DNA of 49,421 nucleotides from Lachnospiraceae bacterium (GTDB taxonomy: Bacteria; Bacillota; Clostridia; Lachnospirales; Lachnospiraceae). Below are positions 8,662 to 16,248 of the stretch, in pieces. Both the position numbers and the translations under genes were made by a program. The first letter of the stretch is position 1. Every line of letters starts with the position of its first letter. The notes beneath the pieces were generated by a model. It was not told the DNA's origin, did not search any database, and saw only the letters and a list, made by a program, of their open reading frames with translations. The DNA lies in the NCBI GenBank assembly GCA_017456585.1, contig JAFTJD010000050.1, positions 1 to 49,421 on the forward strand. The letters run 5' to 3'.

Positions 8662-10770
8662 CTATTTTTGACTTATACTACTTATTCCGAGCAAGTGTCT
8701 CTGTACATAAAGCATATCGACACCTGTAATATCTGAAGTCTTCGCTCCTTGCGCATCCTGATTAAGAGTATCCCATCTTACATCTCCTGCTTCCGCATAT
8801 GCGCTGTCAAGTGTTGCAATTCCTAATATGTGTCTGTACATATAAAGCATATCCTTGCCGTCTATTATTCCGTCACCACTTGTATCTCCAAAGACAACCA
8901 ATAATATCTCCTGCAATACTTCCGAGCCATCATTGGTACATATCTGTAAAATATTTCCTGTAGCAACAATTCCATCATTCTTAGTCCTGTCACTATTAAC
9001 GATTCTAAGTGTACAGTTCATAGGCTTCATTTTACCCAAAGCAGCTGCGACGCTTTCTCCAACTTCGAAGCCATACATATATGTCGAAGAGGTACCATCA
9101 GCTGACTTAATCTTTTGTAAAACAAACGAATCCGCATCTACAGCATACTGCTCACCACGTATCGTATAATTACCATATGGCACAGATAACTTAACCTTGT
9201 ATGTAGATGTCTTGCCACTTGATGTGGATACCGTGATCTGAACAAGATTATCTCCATCCTCCAACTTAGCAAAACCGGTTCCGTCTATCGTTGCACTCTG
9301 CGAAAGTGCAGCTGCATTAATATTTACACCATACACTCCCTCCGGAAGTGATACTGAATATTCGTATATATCACTACTAAATGCCGGTGTAAGTGTATAT
9401 CCTTCAACTTCAATAAATGAAAGTGCACTACTTTCTATCTGTATTCCCGTATCTGTCGGAAGTTCTGCATTGGCTTCCGGCATATTACGATAAACCGGTA
9501 TTTTGAAAACTATCGCTCTATCAAGGCTCGTAGCATATGCATCTGCAAGTCGTCCTGCCTCTGCACTTGGTGCCTGAACATTCGTCATATACTGATGATT
9601 ATAAGGATTAGTCCCCTGAACATTGAATTTCTGCAAATAAAGGGTATCCTGTCCAACATTAATATATCTCTTACCGAGATATATCGCACCGCCGGCTATC
9701 GCTTTCCATTTGGTATTCCAAGGCAAAAAGTAATCTCCGTTATACTGTTTTGCAAATTCAAGCCCGTTAATAACCGGGTTGCTGGAGCTCGTTGCTCCTA
9801 TATTGTAAAAATTAAAAATCCCTTCATAACCTGCGACTGTTCCTGTCACACTACTGCTTCCGTTATATCCGACTTCCTGGAGTGCACGTGATGCCAAATG
9901 GTACGGGCTAACTCCGGATTGTTCAGCAGCATATATGAATGCCTCTGCATATGTAGCAGCCCATCCATCCGTATCAACATACGAGCAATCCATAAAGCTT
10001 CTGTCTAAGATAGTTTCTATTCCTTCCGCCGTCTGATAAGATGCATCATATGACAAAACTTCAAATTGGAATATATTTACATCATTAAGGAAATTACGCG
10101 GGTCCATATAATATGCAATAAGATCCTTAGATGCAGTCACCCATGTACTTCCGTCAAAAACCACCCATGTATTAGTTGCAGAATTATAAGCTCCGCTTTC
10201 CATGGATTTCCATGATGTAGGCGATGTATTAGGAATGAGATTCTTTCCCGGAACACTTTCCGCCGCTACAGAAGCAGCCCAATCAAGATTAGTATGCTGC
10301 GCTTCAAAAACCCACAAAGGATGCTGTTCATGTATAGCCCTAAGATAAGTTTTATACGATTCCGGGAACCCCTGATTAGCAAGATACTGTTCAAATTCAG
10401 CATCACTCATAACGCCTGTTGCCGCATATGGTTTTACATACTTCTTATATATATATCCTGTATACGTCTCGTCTGTATTATACACAAATGATATCTGATA
10501 TAATGCATTACCGTCAAAAGTTGTTTCATCCAGAATCAAAACCTCATATCCACTCGGAAGAATAATGGTACTTCCATTTGATGTAGTTACATAACCTTCA
10601 TTCTTATCGGGTGTCTTATATATGGTGGTACTTGGACAACCGGATATCGTTGCTTTCTTGGCAGCCGCCCTTGTTACATTATTACCTGCAATCAAATAAA
10701 TAGTGACCGCTATTAAAGCTATTCCAAATATATTCAAAAATCGCAGCTTACACTTCGCATGTTTCTTCAA
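8662..10770 (-). CDS. Secreted glucosaminidase-type autolysin with C-terminal dockerin
   Basis: Predicted wall hydrolase of 702 residues. In order: signal peptide (about 1-37), an SH3-like segment (about 40-115), a LytD/GH73-like endo-beta-N-acetylglucosaminidase domain (about 125-400, likely catalytic Glu299 in ALQEVGY), a cadherin-like beta-sandwich (about 445-530), a further beta domain, and a type I-like dockerin (about 627-697). The first dockerin loop, DTSGDGIIDGKD at 629-640, has the full calcium-binding pattern; the second repeat keeps GVDMLYVQRHLLG but has an insertion. I chose a TTG start at 10770 because GGGGAGG lies eight bases before it; the longer ATG frame would add an unlikely tail before the signal peptide. 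The cohesin gene follows in the same operon. Confidence 0.85.
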   Translation of the reverse strand: MKKHAKCKLRFLNIFGIALIAVTIYLIAGNNVTRAAAKKATISGCPSTTIYKTPDKNEGYVTTSNGSTIILPSGYEVLILDETTFDGNALYQISFVYNTDETYTGYIYKKYVKPYAATGVMSDAEFEQYLANQGFPESYKTYLRAIHEQHPLWVFEAQHTNLDWAASVAAESVPGKNLIPNTSPTSWKSMESGAYNSATNTWVVFDGSTWVTASKDLIAYYMDPRNFLNDVNIFQFEVLSYDASYQTAEGIETILDRSFMDCSYVDTDGWAATYAEAFIYAAEQSGVSPYHLASRALQEVGYNGSSSVTGTVAGYEGIFNFYNIGATSSSNPVINGLEFAKQYNGDYFLPWNTKWKAIAGGAIYLGKRYINVGQDTLYLQKFNVQGTNPYNHQYMTNVQAPSAEAGRLADAYATSLDRAIVFKIPVYRNMPEANAELPTDTGIQIESSALSFIEVEGYTLTPAFSSDIYEYSVSLPEGVYGVNINAAALSQSATIDGTGFAKLEDGDNLVQITVSTSSGKTSTYKVKLSVPYGNYTIRGEQYAVDADSFVLQKIKSADGTSSTYMYGFEVGESVAAALGKMKPMNCTLRIVNSDRTKNDGIVATGNILQICTNDGSEVLQEILLVVFGDTSGDGIIDGKDMLYMYRHILGIATLDSAYAEAGDVRWDTLNQDAQGAKTSDITGVDMLYVQRHLLGISSISQK

Positions 10771-10821
10771 AACAAATTCCTCCCCATGTTGACATGTAAG
10801 TGGACACAATTATCCTCTATT

Positions 10822-10851
10822 ATTATAAAGAATAATGTCGTTTATTGTCAA
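10822..10851 (-). promoter_or_regulatory. Promoter of the dockerin autolysin/cohesin operon
   Basis: On the minus strand: TTGACA (plus 10846-10851), 18-bp spacer, TATAAT (plus 10822-10827). It lies between the SpoIID-like gene and the autolysin, so these two are probably separate transcription units. Confidence 0.75.
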
Positions 10852-10872
10852 CGAAACCATGCGAATATAGAC

Positions 10873-12618
10873 CTATTTTCCTATGTCCGAATAGCAGTTT
10901 CTAATCGTTATTTCGTCATAATAATATCTAAGTATCTCATCATATTTCATCCCTATATCTGTCATGGTTTTGGCGCCTTTCTGGCTCATGCCAACTCCAT
11001 GTCCAAAGCCACCTCCGTACAAACGATATCCACAAACTGCCCCCTCCTGATACAATGGTTCAAGGGTGAAATATGCGCTCGGAAGCAGTGTAAAATTATC
11101 AACTATCGTTTTATCCATCCTAACAATATCAAGTCCATTCGGATTCAATAGTCTTCGAATGGTATTTTGATCCTCCACTATTATGCTCCCCGAGTTTCCG
11201 GTAACTCTTATTTTATTAACAATGCCTCCTGTTTTTCTTTCAATAATTTCTATTTCTTTTACCTCTCCGACGTTCTTATAAAGGCCTGCACTCCTTATAT
11301 TATCCGTAAGCCTGTCAAATGTAAAATCAACTTCCCACCTATACCACTCATGTACCATATCGTAGCTTTTAAAATCCTTGTTTTTAATAAATTCAGCAAA
11401 CTTTTCTTCTGTATCAAGTAGCATCTGAAGATTACTTCCATCTGTCAATTTTCCTTTTATATATCCGAGACTATTCCCCCATATATCCGCATCCGTAGTG
11501 TGGCCGCATGAAGTAGAAAAATAATATGCCTCAACAATTTCATCCTCATGTACAAGTATCTGCCCCTTCGTTGCATTAACCGCCTCTATAGCGACTTTAT
11601 TTTCTCCCATATTGTTATACACCTGGTACTGGGAACTATCATTTACATGTGCTCCCAAATACCCCAGTTTATTATCAAGAATCTGCTTATATGCATAACT
11701 TCTGGCGCATACTGCCTGTGCTTTCATTGCTTCCACACCATAGTTTGCCGGCATTTCACTCGGCAACACCGCATACAAGTATTCTTCAAGCCCAAGTTCA
11801 TTTATAACCAATATCCCTTTATCTGTTAATACAAGCTCAATTATTCCCCTATAAGATGGTGCCCCTCCGCTTCTTTTCAACGAGGCAAGTTCTATTTTAC
11901 CTTCATCTTTTGCAGCAATATATATCCTGTCTTCATCCCCAAAATCTTCGGCAGATATAGTTTTCTTTTCATAAACGCCATAGTACTCAACTGCATTTCC
12001 GATTTTCACTTCATATCCTGTCGCAGCAGTTACAGCCACTTCATCATGATATAAATCATAATAATTATCAGTCATAATCAACACTCTTATATTTTGAACA
12101 TCATATTGCTCCTCAATAATGATTCCGCATACGCATCCATCGCCCACAACAATTCTTGCAGAATCACATCCAACAATAACATCTTTCATCGTCAAAAATT
12201 TAAGTTCATTATCTTTTTCTATAACAGCAACGTCTTTCGCCAAAGCGACATTTCCATATCCCTCTATAACAATAGAATCTTCATTTATAGCAATTATTTT
12301 GCCTGATATTTCCTCTTCTTTAAGAGCAATATGCGTAACCACATCTTCCGTTACAGTAATATCCGCAAATTTTTCCGCAATATTCACACTATCGTGTATA
12401 GCAAACTCATAAGCACGTCCTTCTTTACAAACCCGTATGCGCCCTTCAGCGGCATCGGATATCCATACATTTCTATATATTTCTTCAACAGGTGGTTGTT
12501 CTTCTTCAGTTTCAAAATCTTCTTTTTCTCCTTGCCACCAGCAATACATAAGTCCCAGGAAAACTACCGCCATAATTATTATCAAAGTATATCCGTTATT
12601 TCTATTCTTGTCTCTCAT
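10873..12618 (-). CDS. SpoIID/LytB-domain protein, probable membrane-anchored lytic transglycosylase
   Basis: SpoIID proteins cut peptidoglycan glycan strands. The 581-residue product has one N-terminal membrane helix (about 9-28), an unrecognised extracellular region of about 225 residues, and a C-terminal SpoIID domain: VINELGLEEYLYAVLPSEMP, with Glu at about residue 275 in the SEMP motif that carries the catalytic acid in this family, then AMKAQAVCARSYA, STSCGHT and GFGHGVGMSQKGA. It is longer than B. subtilis SpoIID because of the N-terminal region, so it may be a vegetative LytB-like enzyme rather than the sporulation protein. Start at 12618 is chosen for GGAGG seven bases upstream. It neighbours another wall hydrolase, suggesting a cell-wall remodelling locus. 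Confidence 0.85.
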   Translation of the reverse strand: MRDKNRNNGYTLIIIMAVVFLGLMYCWWQGEKEDFETEEEQPPVEEIYRNVWISDAAEGRIRVCKEGRAYEFAIHDSVNIAEKFADITVTEDVVTHIALKEEEISGKIIAINEDSIVIEGYGNVALAKDVAVIEKDNELKFLTMKDVIVGCDSARIVVGDGCVCGIIIEEQYDVQNIRVLIMTDNYYDLYHDEVAVTAATGYEVKIGNAVEYYGVYEKKTISAEDFGDEDRIYIAAKDEGKIELASLKRSGGAPSYRGIIELVLTDKGILVINELGLEEYLYAVLPSEMPANYGVEAMKAQAVCARSYAYKQILDNKLGYLGAHVNDSSQYQVYNNMGENKVAIEAVNATKGQILVHEDEIVEAYYFSTSCGHTTDADIWGNSLGYIKGKLTDGSNLQMLLDTEEKFAEFIKNKDFKSYDMVHEWYRWEVDFTFDRLTDNIRSAGLYKNVGEVKEIEIIERKTGGIVNKIRVTGNSGSIIVEDQNTIRRLLNPNGLDIVRMDKTIVDNFTLLPSAYFTLEPLYQEGAVCGYRLYGGGFGHGVGMSQKGAKTMTDIGMKYDEILRYYYDEITIRNCYSDIGK

Positions 12619-12728
12619 ATCATATCCTCCATACATATTCTCGCCATCAAAAAACCTCATCATTCATAGGCTCTTAAGTATATGTATGTCGTCCGACAAA
12701 AATGAATCAAGGCATGCTATAACAGAAT

Positions 12729-12850
12729 AAAGAGTTCCGCTTGCGGAACTCTCGCGCCGAGCGCGGTCGCTTGCGACATACTTCCTCTTCGCGCGAGTGC
12801 GCATCCACGCGGAGCGTTTTTTTATGTTATAGGACGCACTTTCCTATAAC
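12729..12850. repeat. GC-rich dispersed repeat, copy 1
   Basis: A 122-bp block that recurs at 20904-21024 in the same orientation with only three substitutions and one missing T. It is far richer in G and C than its surroundings. It contains a perfect hairpin GAGTTCCGC/GCGGAACTC at one end, CTCGCGC/GCGCGAG pairing across the middle, a T run after GCGGAGCG, and GTTATAGGA/TCCTATAAC at the other end. No open frame of note. It lies directly against the T run of the 6S RNA terminator. Confidence 0.85.
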
Positions 12851-12852
12851 AC

Positions 12853-13077
12853 AAAAAAGGCAGCCATAAAGGCTACCTCTACTCTTTCGTAGTTTCCCAA
12901 AATGCCGGTTCTTGTTATTTTGACTCCTAGCTAAGCTAGGTGGGTAACCGCAATCGTCAATCTGCCTTCCACTCAAAAGGAGGCCTGACATCATGAACGA
13001 CAATATAGGAATCCCGTAAATGAAAATGTAGGTTCAAAACATACAAGAGTATCGAACATTCCAGGTTTCTTTTGTAT
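12853..13077 (-). ncRNA. ssrS: Probable 6S RNA
   Basis: A free-standing ~225-nt transcript with its own promoter (13084-13112) and a strong terminator at 12853-12877 (GGTAGCC/GGCTGCC followed by six T), and no open frame. The RNA can fold like 6S RNA, which binds sigma-A RNA polymerase: a closing stem pairing CCUGGAAUGUU with GGCAUUUUGGG, an asymmetric open centre, then GUUUUGA with UCAAAAU and a long irregular rod capped around GGCCUCC..UGGAAGGC. The GAACCUACAU...ACGGGAUUCC block recalls clostridial 6S sequences. The identification rests on structure and recall, without a covariance search. Confidence 0.68.
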
Positions 13078-13083
13078 GACTTA

Positions 13084-13112
13084 ATTATACTGCCACATCA
13101 GAAAATAATCAA
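13084..13112 (-). promoter_or_regulatory. Promoter of the 6S-like RNA
   Basis: On the minus strand: TTGATT (plus 13107-13112), 17-bp spacer, TATAAT (plus 13084-13089). Transcription would begin near 13077. Confidence 0.75.
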
Positions 13113-13126
13113 TAGGAAAATAGAAT

Positions 13127-13171
13127 TAAAAGAGCATGTGATTAAGTGCAAGCACTTATCACATGCTCTTT
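13127..13171 (-). terminator. Rho-independent terminator of pckA
   Basis: A long, almost perfect stem of about 20 bp, AAAGAGCATGTGAT..AGTGC and its complement (plus 13129-13171), with a 2-nt loop and a T-rich minus-strand tail. It separates pckA from the 6S-like gene. Confidence 0.85.
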
Positions 13172-13192
13172 ATAATTCTGCTTGGTTCTGAA

Positions 13193-14908
13193 CTATTTCA
13201 CATTCTTAGCTTCTTCAAGAAGTTTCTTTAATGCATCAAGTGCCTCATCAGGAAGCTTGTCGTAACCCTCTTTCTTAGTTGCGAAATCTTCTACTGCCTT
13301 AACACGTGTAGCCATTGAGCTAACAAGTGCCTCAACATATGAAGCATCCTTGAAATCAGGTGTGAAATCAGCTGTCTTACCTGACCAGTCGTTCATAATC
13401 TCGATATCTGAGAAAGGTCCCCACTGCTCGAACTTAGCCTTACCTTCAACGATAGTCTCTAAGATTCCGAGTGTATCAGCCGGCTTAACCTTTGTTCCCA
13501 TGAAGTCACCTGTGTTAACAATGTAGCAATCTACATTCTTCTCAGCAACTAACTTCTTGAACTTATCATAGTCGTTAACTAATGGATATGTTCTGAATGG
13601 GTTAGCATAAGGAACGATACGAATTGCATTAAGGTCTGTACCTGCTGCAACACGCTCAGCTGTTGATGTCTTAGTAGCAAGTGTAGCACCCATAACTGAT
13701 GCTAAAGCTGCACCGCTTAACTTAACTACAGGAGGAAGAACAGGGTCCTTCATAATCCAGAAGATAGCGTTAACAGGAGCATCAATCTTATCTACACGGT
13801 TAGGTGACCATAATTTAGACTTAATAGCACGGCCGTTACCATTTCTGATATCCTCAGTTACTAACTGAATCTTGCCGTTCTCATCTAATGTACATGAGCA
13901 GTTCTGAGCTGATAATAAGTATTCATTATCAGGACATCCTGTAGGATAATCTGCTGTCTTATCGAAATATGTAGGCTCTAATGCGATAGATGCACATGTA
14001 TCTGTGTTGATAATGAAAGCATCATCATGAAGAACCTTAATGTCATACTTACCACCATGCTTAGCATGTGTTAATGTTGACTTACCTGAGCCTGATAATC
14101 CGTAAACAGATGCAACATACTTAGAACCATCTGCAAGGATGTACTCTTTCTGTCCACCGTGGCAAGAAGCGTAACCATTTCTGTTAGCAATAGCCCAAGC
14201 CATTGTTAATGTACCCTTCTTGTGCTCTCCGAAGTACTTCATACCAAGGATAGCTGCACAGTTCTCGTTAGTATCGAAATAGCAAAGTGTTAAAGGATCG
14301 CTTAAGCAGCTGTAATCAACATCAGGTCTGTTTCCAGGTACCCACTGTGGATCTGAGAAAATATAGATATCAGCTTCTTTGCCATCTCCAACCATCTTAG
14401 AGTTCTTGTACATCTTAACGTACTCGTCAGACATATACTGGAAGTTAATCATCCAGTTGTAAAGAAGGTTCTCTTCTCCTTCCGGAATAAGAAGATGTGC
14501 CTTAACCATGAACTCAGGATCAAGACCAACGTAGCACTCTGCATGATACATTGTCTTCCATCTTGTCTCATATATAGCATCCATAACAACCTTATCAAGC
14601 TTAACCTCATCAACACCAGGCTCACCCTTGATACGACGAGCTGTTGCGTAACGTCCTGTTACTGCACCATCATTAAATAATAAAACCTTAGCGTCTTTCT
14701 CAAGACCAAATGTCTCACCATCTTTTACAGGCATATCTGTAACGATTGTTCCCGGTGAATTCTTAGCTAATTCATAAGCTTCCTTTAAAGTATTAACCTT
14801 AACTACATTATTGCCATAGAAAGCTGCTTCAATAATTGAACGTGTTCTGCTGAAGCCAACTTTGCCGGCACCGATTTCACTAATCGGATAATATGCTTTT
14901 GTTGCCAT
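13193..14908 (-). CDS. pckA: Phosphoenolpyruvate carboxykinase (ATP type)
   Basis: Interconverts oxaloacetate and PEP with ATP; in anaerobes it often runs in the PEP-carboxylating direction. The 571-residue protein has the P-loop GLSGSGKST at 270-278, where the family normally reads GLSGTGKTT, and the kinase-2-like HDDAF at 294-298, plus CHGGQKEY and NGNGRAIKSKLW. It is slightly longer than the E. coli enzyme (540). Codon choice is narrow (repeated AAC, CTT, GGT, GTT types), as expected of a highly expressed gene. It has its own promoter and a very strong terminator and so is likely monocistronic. Start ATG at 14908 has AGGAGG at a good distance. Confidence 0.9.
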   Translation of the reverse strand: MATKAYYPISEIGAGKVGFSRTRSIIEAAFYGNNVVKVNTLKEAYELAKNSPGTIVTDMPVKDGETFGLEKDAKVLLFNDGAVTGRYATARRIKGEPGVDEVKLDKVVMDAIYETRWKTMYHAECYVGLDPEFMVKAHLLIPEGEENLLYNWMINFQYMSDEYVKMYKNSKMVGDGKEADIYIFSDPQWVPGNRPDVDYSCLSDPLTLCYFDTNENCAAILGMKYFGEHKKGTLTMAWAIANRNGYASCHGGQKEYILADGSKYVASVYGLSGSGKSTLTHAKHGGKYDIKVLHDDAFIINTDTCASIALEPTYFDKTADYPTGCPDNEYLLSAQNCSCTLDENGKIQLVTEDIRNGNGRAIKSKLWSPNRVDKIDAPVNAIFWIMKDPVLPPVVKLSGAALASVMGATLATKTSTAERVAAGTDLNAIRIVPYANPFRTYPLVNDYDKFKKLVAEKNVDCYIVNTGDFMGTKVKPADTLGILETIVEGKAKFEQWGPFSDIEIMNDWSGKTADFTPDFKDASYVEALVSSMATRVKAVEDFATKKEGYDKLPDEALDALKKLLEEAKNVK

Positions 14909-14939
14909 TGAATTTCCTCCTAAAATAAAATTTCAATTT

Positions 14940-14968
14940 ATTATCTCATTTCATTCTAAAAAAGTCAA
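14940..14968 (-). promoter_or_regulatory. Promoter of pckA
   Basis: On the minus strand: TTGACT (plus 14963-14968), 17-bp spacer, GATAAT (plus 14940-14945), with a leader of about 25 nt. Confidence 0.7.
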
Positions 14969-15039
14969 GCAGAGAGAATATAAAAATATGATAAATTCAA
15001 ATCAATTTCACTTAATAAAGTAATACAATTATCGACTTA

Positions 15040-15699
15040 CTATTTTTTCAATGCTTTATTAAGACCGGACAATAATTTCGGAATAATTATGACGTATATA
15101 AATGCGGTTATTATACTGTTAATTATTCTCCAAACCAAGGTTGCGGTTATAAGACCTTCATGATAATATCCGTCTATTTTACTCGCAGGATATAAGAAAA
15201 TTGTATTAAGTGCAGTAACAATAAGCGATGATACAAGCACAGTCATCGTAAGCATCGGATATATCTTTGCCTTCCATACAACACTGTCATAAAACCATCT
15301 GTAAAGTCCACGTTTAGTCGTTTTGGGAGCCTTAAAAATATTTGTAAACTTTACATCATACATAATGCCCTTTTTCTTCAGACACACAGCAAACAATCCA
15401 ACCACAAGACCTCTGACTGCTGCGGGCAATATCCAGAATATAGTAGTAAGTCCTATTCCATATGTAGCCATCTGTCCGAGAAGTGCACCGATAAAGCCTA
15501 CCGCCATTCCTGCTACCGGACCATAAAAAATGGCACTAACGATAATCGGCAGACCGCTAAAGGTAATCTTCATGTTATTGCCGATTCTGATTGCAAGGAA
15601 ATCCAAAACAAAGAATAACGCGATTATCACGGCATTAACACATAACTGTTTTGTGAGTTTGTCTCTTCTTCTAAGAGACGTTGTTTTCTTTTTTTTCAT
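15040..15699 (-). CDS. folT: Folate-type ECF transporter substrate-binding (S) subunit
   Basis: Membrane S component that binds the vitamin and pairs with a shared ECF energizing module encoded elsewhere. The 219 residues contain a basic N-terminus (MKKKKTTSLRRR) and about six hydrophobic segments, with the S-component signature KITFSGLPIIVSAIFYGPVAGMAVG near residues 45-70 and LPAAVRGLVVGL. The frame stays open 255 bp further upstream, but that part overlaps the riboswitch and hairpins; ATG at 15699 with GGAGG eight bases before it is the clear start. A tetrahydrofolate riboswitch upstream supports folate as substrate. Confidence 0.88.
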   Translation of the reverse strand: MKKKKTTSLRRRDKLTKQLCVNAVIIALFFVLDFLAIRIGNNMKITFSGLPIIVSAIFYGPVAGMAVGFIGALLGQMATYGIGLTTIFWILPAAVRGLVVGLFAVCLKKKGIMYDVKFTNIFKAPKTTKRGLYRWFYDSVVWKAKIYPMLTMTVLVSSLIVTALNTIFLYPASKIDGYYHEGLITATLVWRIINSIITAFIYVIIIPKLLSGLNKALKK

Positions 15700-15726
15700 A
15701 AAAATAACCTCCTGTTTTATTTTACT

Positions 15727-15750
15727 AATCGAGTAGATTTCTACTCGATT
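15727..15750 (-). promoter_or_regulatory. Perfect hairpin just upstream of the folT ribosome site
   Basis: AATCGAGTAGA and TCTACTCGATT form an 11-bp perfect stem with a 2-nt loop, ending 16 nt before GGAGG. It has no T tract, so it is more likely part of the expression platform or an RNA-stability element than a terminator. Confidence 0.5.
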
Positions 15751-15794
15751 ACGCACCCGAACACTTCGAAGCATAGCTTCACGTTGTTCTTGTG

Positions 15795-15839
15795 CCCGGC
15801 AAATAAAATGCTGTGCAAGCACGTATTTTGCTTTCCGGG
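15795..15839 (-). promoter_or_regulatory. Extended hairpin between riboswitch and folT
   Basis: Arms CCCGG/CCGGG at the ends, then AAAT/ATTT and GCAAAATACGTGC opposite GCACAGCATTTT, make a long imperfect stem in the 5' leader. It may compete with or follow the riboswitch fold; no clear partner sequence in the aptamer was found. Confidence 0.4.
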
Positions 15840-15883
15840 TTTGTGCTACAAACAGGAGGCATATATCTACTATCCTGATTATA

Positions 15884-15978
15884 GCAGCGGGATGCGAATT
15901 CCAAACCGCAAGATATCTTTTCGTCCGACCGGCAACTCCCCGTCCCATCGGCACTTAACGCTTGAAATTCTACTCTGC
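15884..15978 (-). promoter_or_regulatory. Tetrahydrofolate (THF) riboswitch aptamer
   Basis: The minus strand carries the conserved THF aptamer blocks in order: GCAGAGTAG, GCGTTAAGTGCCGATGGGA, GGGGAGTTGCC, GGACGAAAAG, and GCATCCCGCTGC closing the outer stem with GCAG. These match my memory of the consensus of the THF class described upstream of folate transport genes. It sits between a promoter and the folate transporter gene folT, 185 nt from its start codon, and probably turns folT down when folate is plentiful. Confidence 0.88.
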
Positions 15979-15992
15979 TTTGAGTACGCCTC

Positions 15993-16021
15993 ATTTTACC
16001 AAATAATAATCATAATAGCAA
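15993..16021 (-). promoter_or_regulatory. Promoter of the THF riboswitch-folT transcript
   Basis: On the minus strand: TTGCTA (plus 16016-16021), 17-bp spacer, TAAAAT (plus 15993-15998), about 10 bp upstream of the aptamer. Confidence 0.65.
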
Positions 16022-16038
16022 TATAATTTTTAATTTTT

Positions 16039-16236
16039 TTATTTAATATCTAACTCCAGCGGAACATCTATTTCATCCGAAACATATTTTCCGTTCTTCT
16101 TACGTTGTCTTACACATTCGGTCAAAAGATATTCTATCTGCCCGTTAACAGAGCGAAAATCATCTTCTGCCCATGCAGCAATAGCGTCATATAATTTTTC
16201 CGACAAACGTAAAGGTACCTGTTTTTTCTCAGCCAT
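16039..16236 (-). CDS. Small ribbon-helix-helix (Arc-like) DNA-binding protein
   Basis: The 65 residues start with [38 protein letters not shown], a short beta strand followed by two helices, the plan of Arc/CopG-type repressors, then a tail of about 20 residues. AGAGG lies six bases before ATG. It follows the SPFH gene by 12 nt. A perfect 9-1-9 palindrome over the promoter of this two-gene unit is a natural binding site, so I infer autoregulation. Its role together with an SPFH protein is unknown. Confidence 0.85.
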   Translation of the reverse strand: MAEKKQVPLRLSEKLYDAIAAWAEDDFRSVNGQIEYLLTECVRQRKKNGKYVSDEIDVPLELDIK

Positions 16237-16248
16237 ACAAAACCTCTT

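Noticed and set aside
12664..12728. Promoter for the SpoIID-like gene
   Set aside because: A TTGATT is present, but no convincing -10 box stands at the correct distance; left unassigned.
14495..14680. Plus-strand open frame inside pckA
   Set aside because: Antisense to a highly conserved enzyme, no ribosome site.
15877..15890. TATAAT inside the end of the riboswitch (minus strand)
   Set aside because: No matching -35 box at 16-18 bp, and the aptamer sequence explains the bases.
15700..15954. N-terminal extension of the folT frame
   Set aside because: The region is the THF riboswitch and leader hairpins; the real start has GGAGG upstream at 15699.
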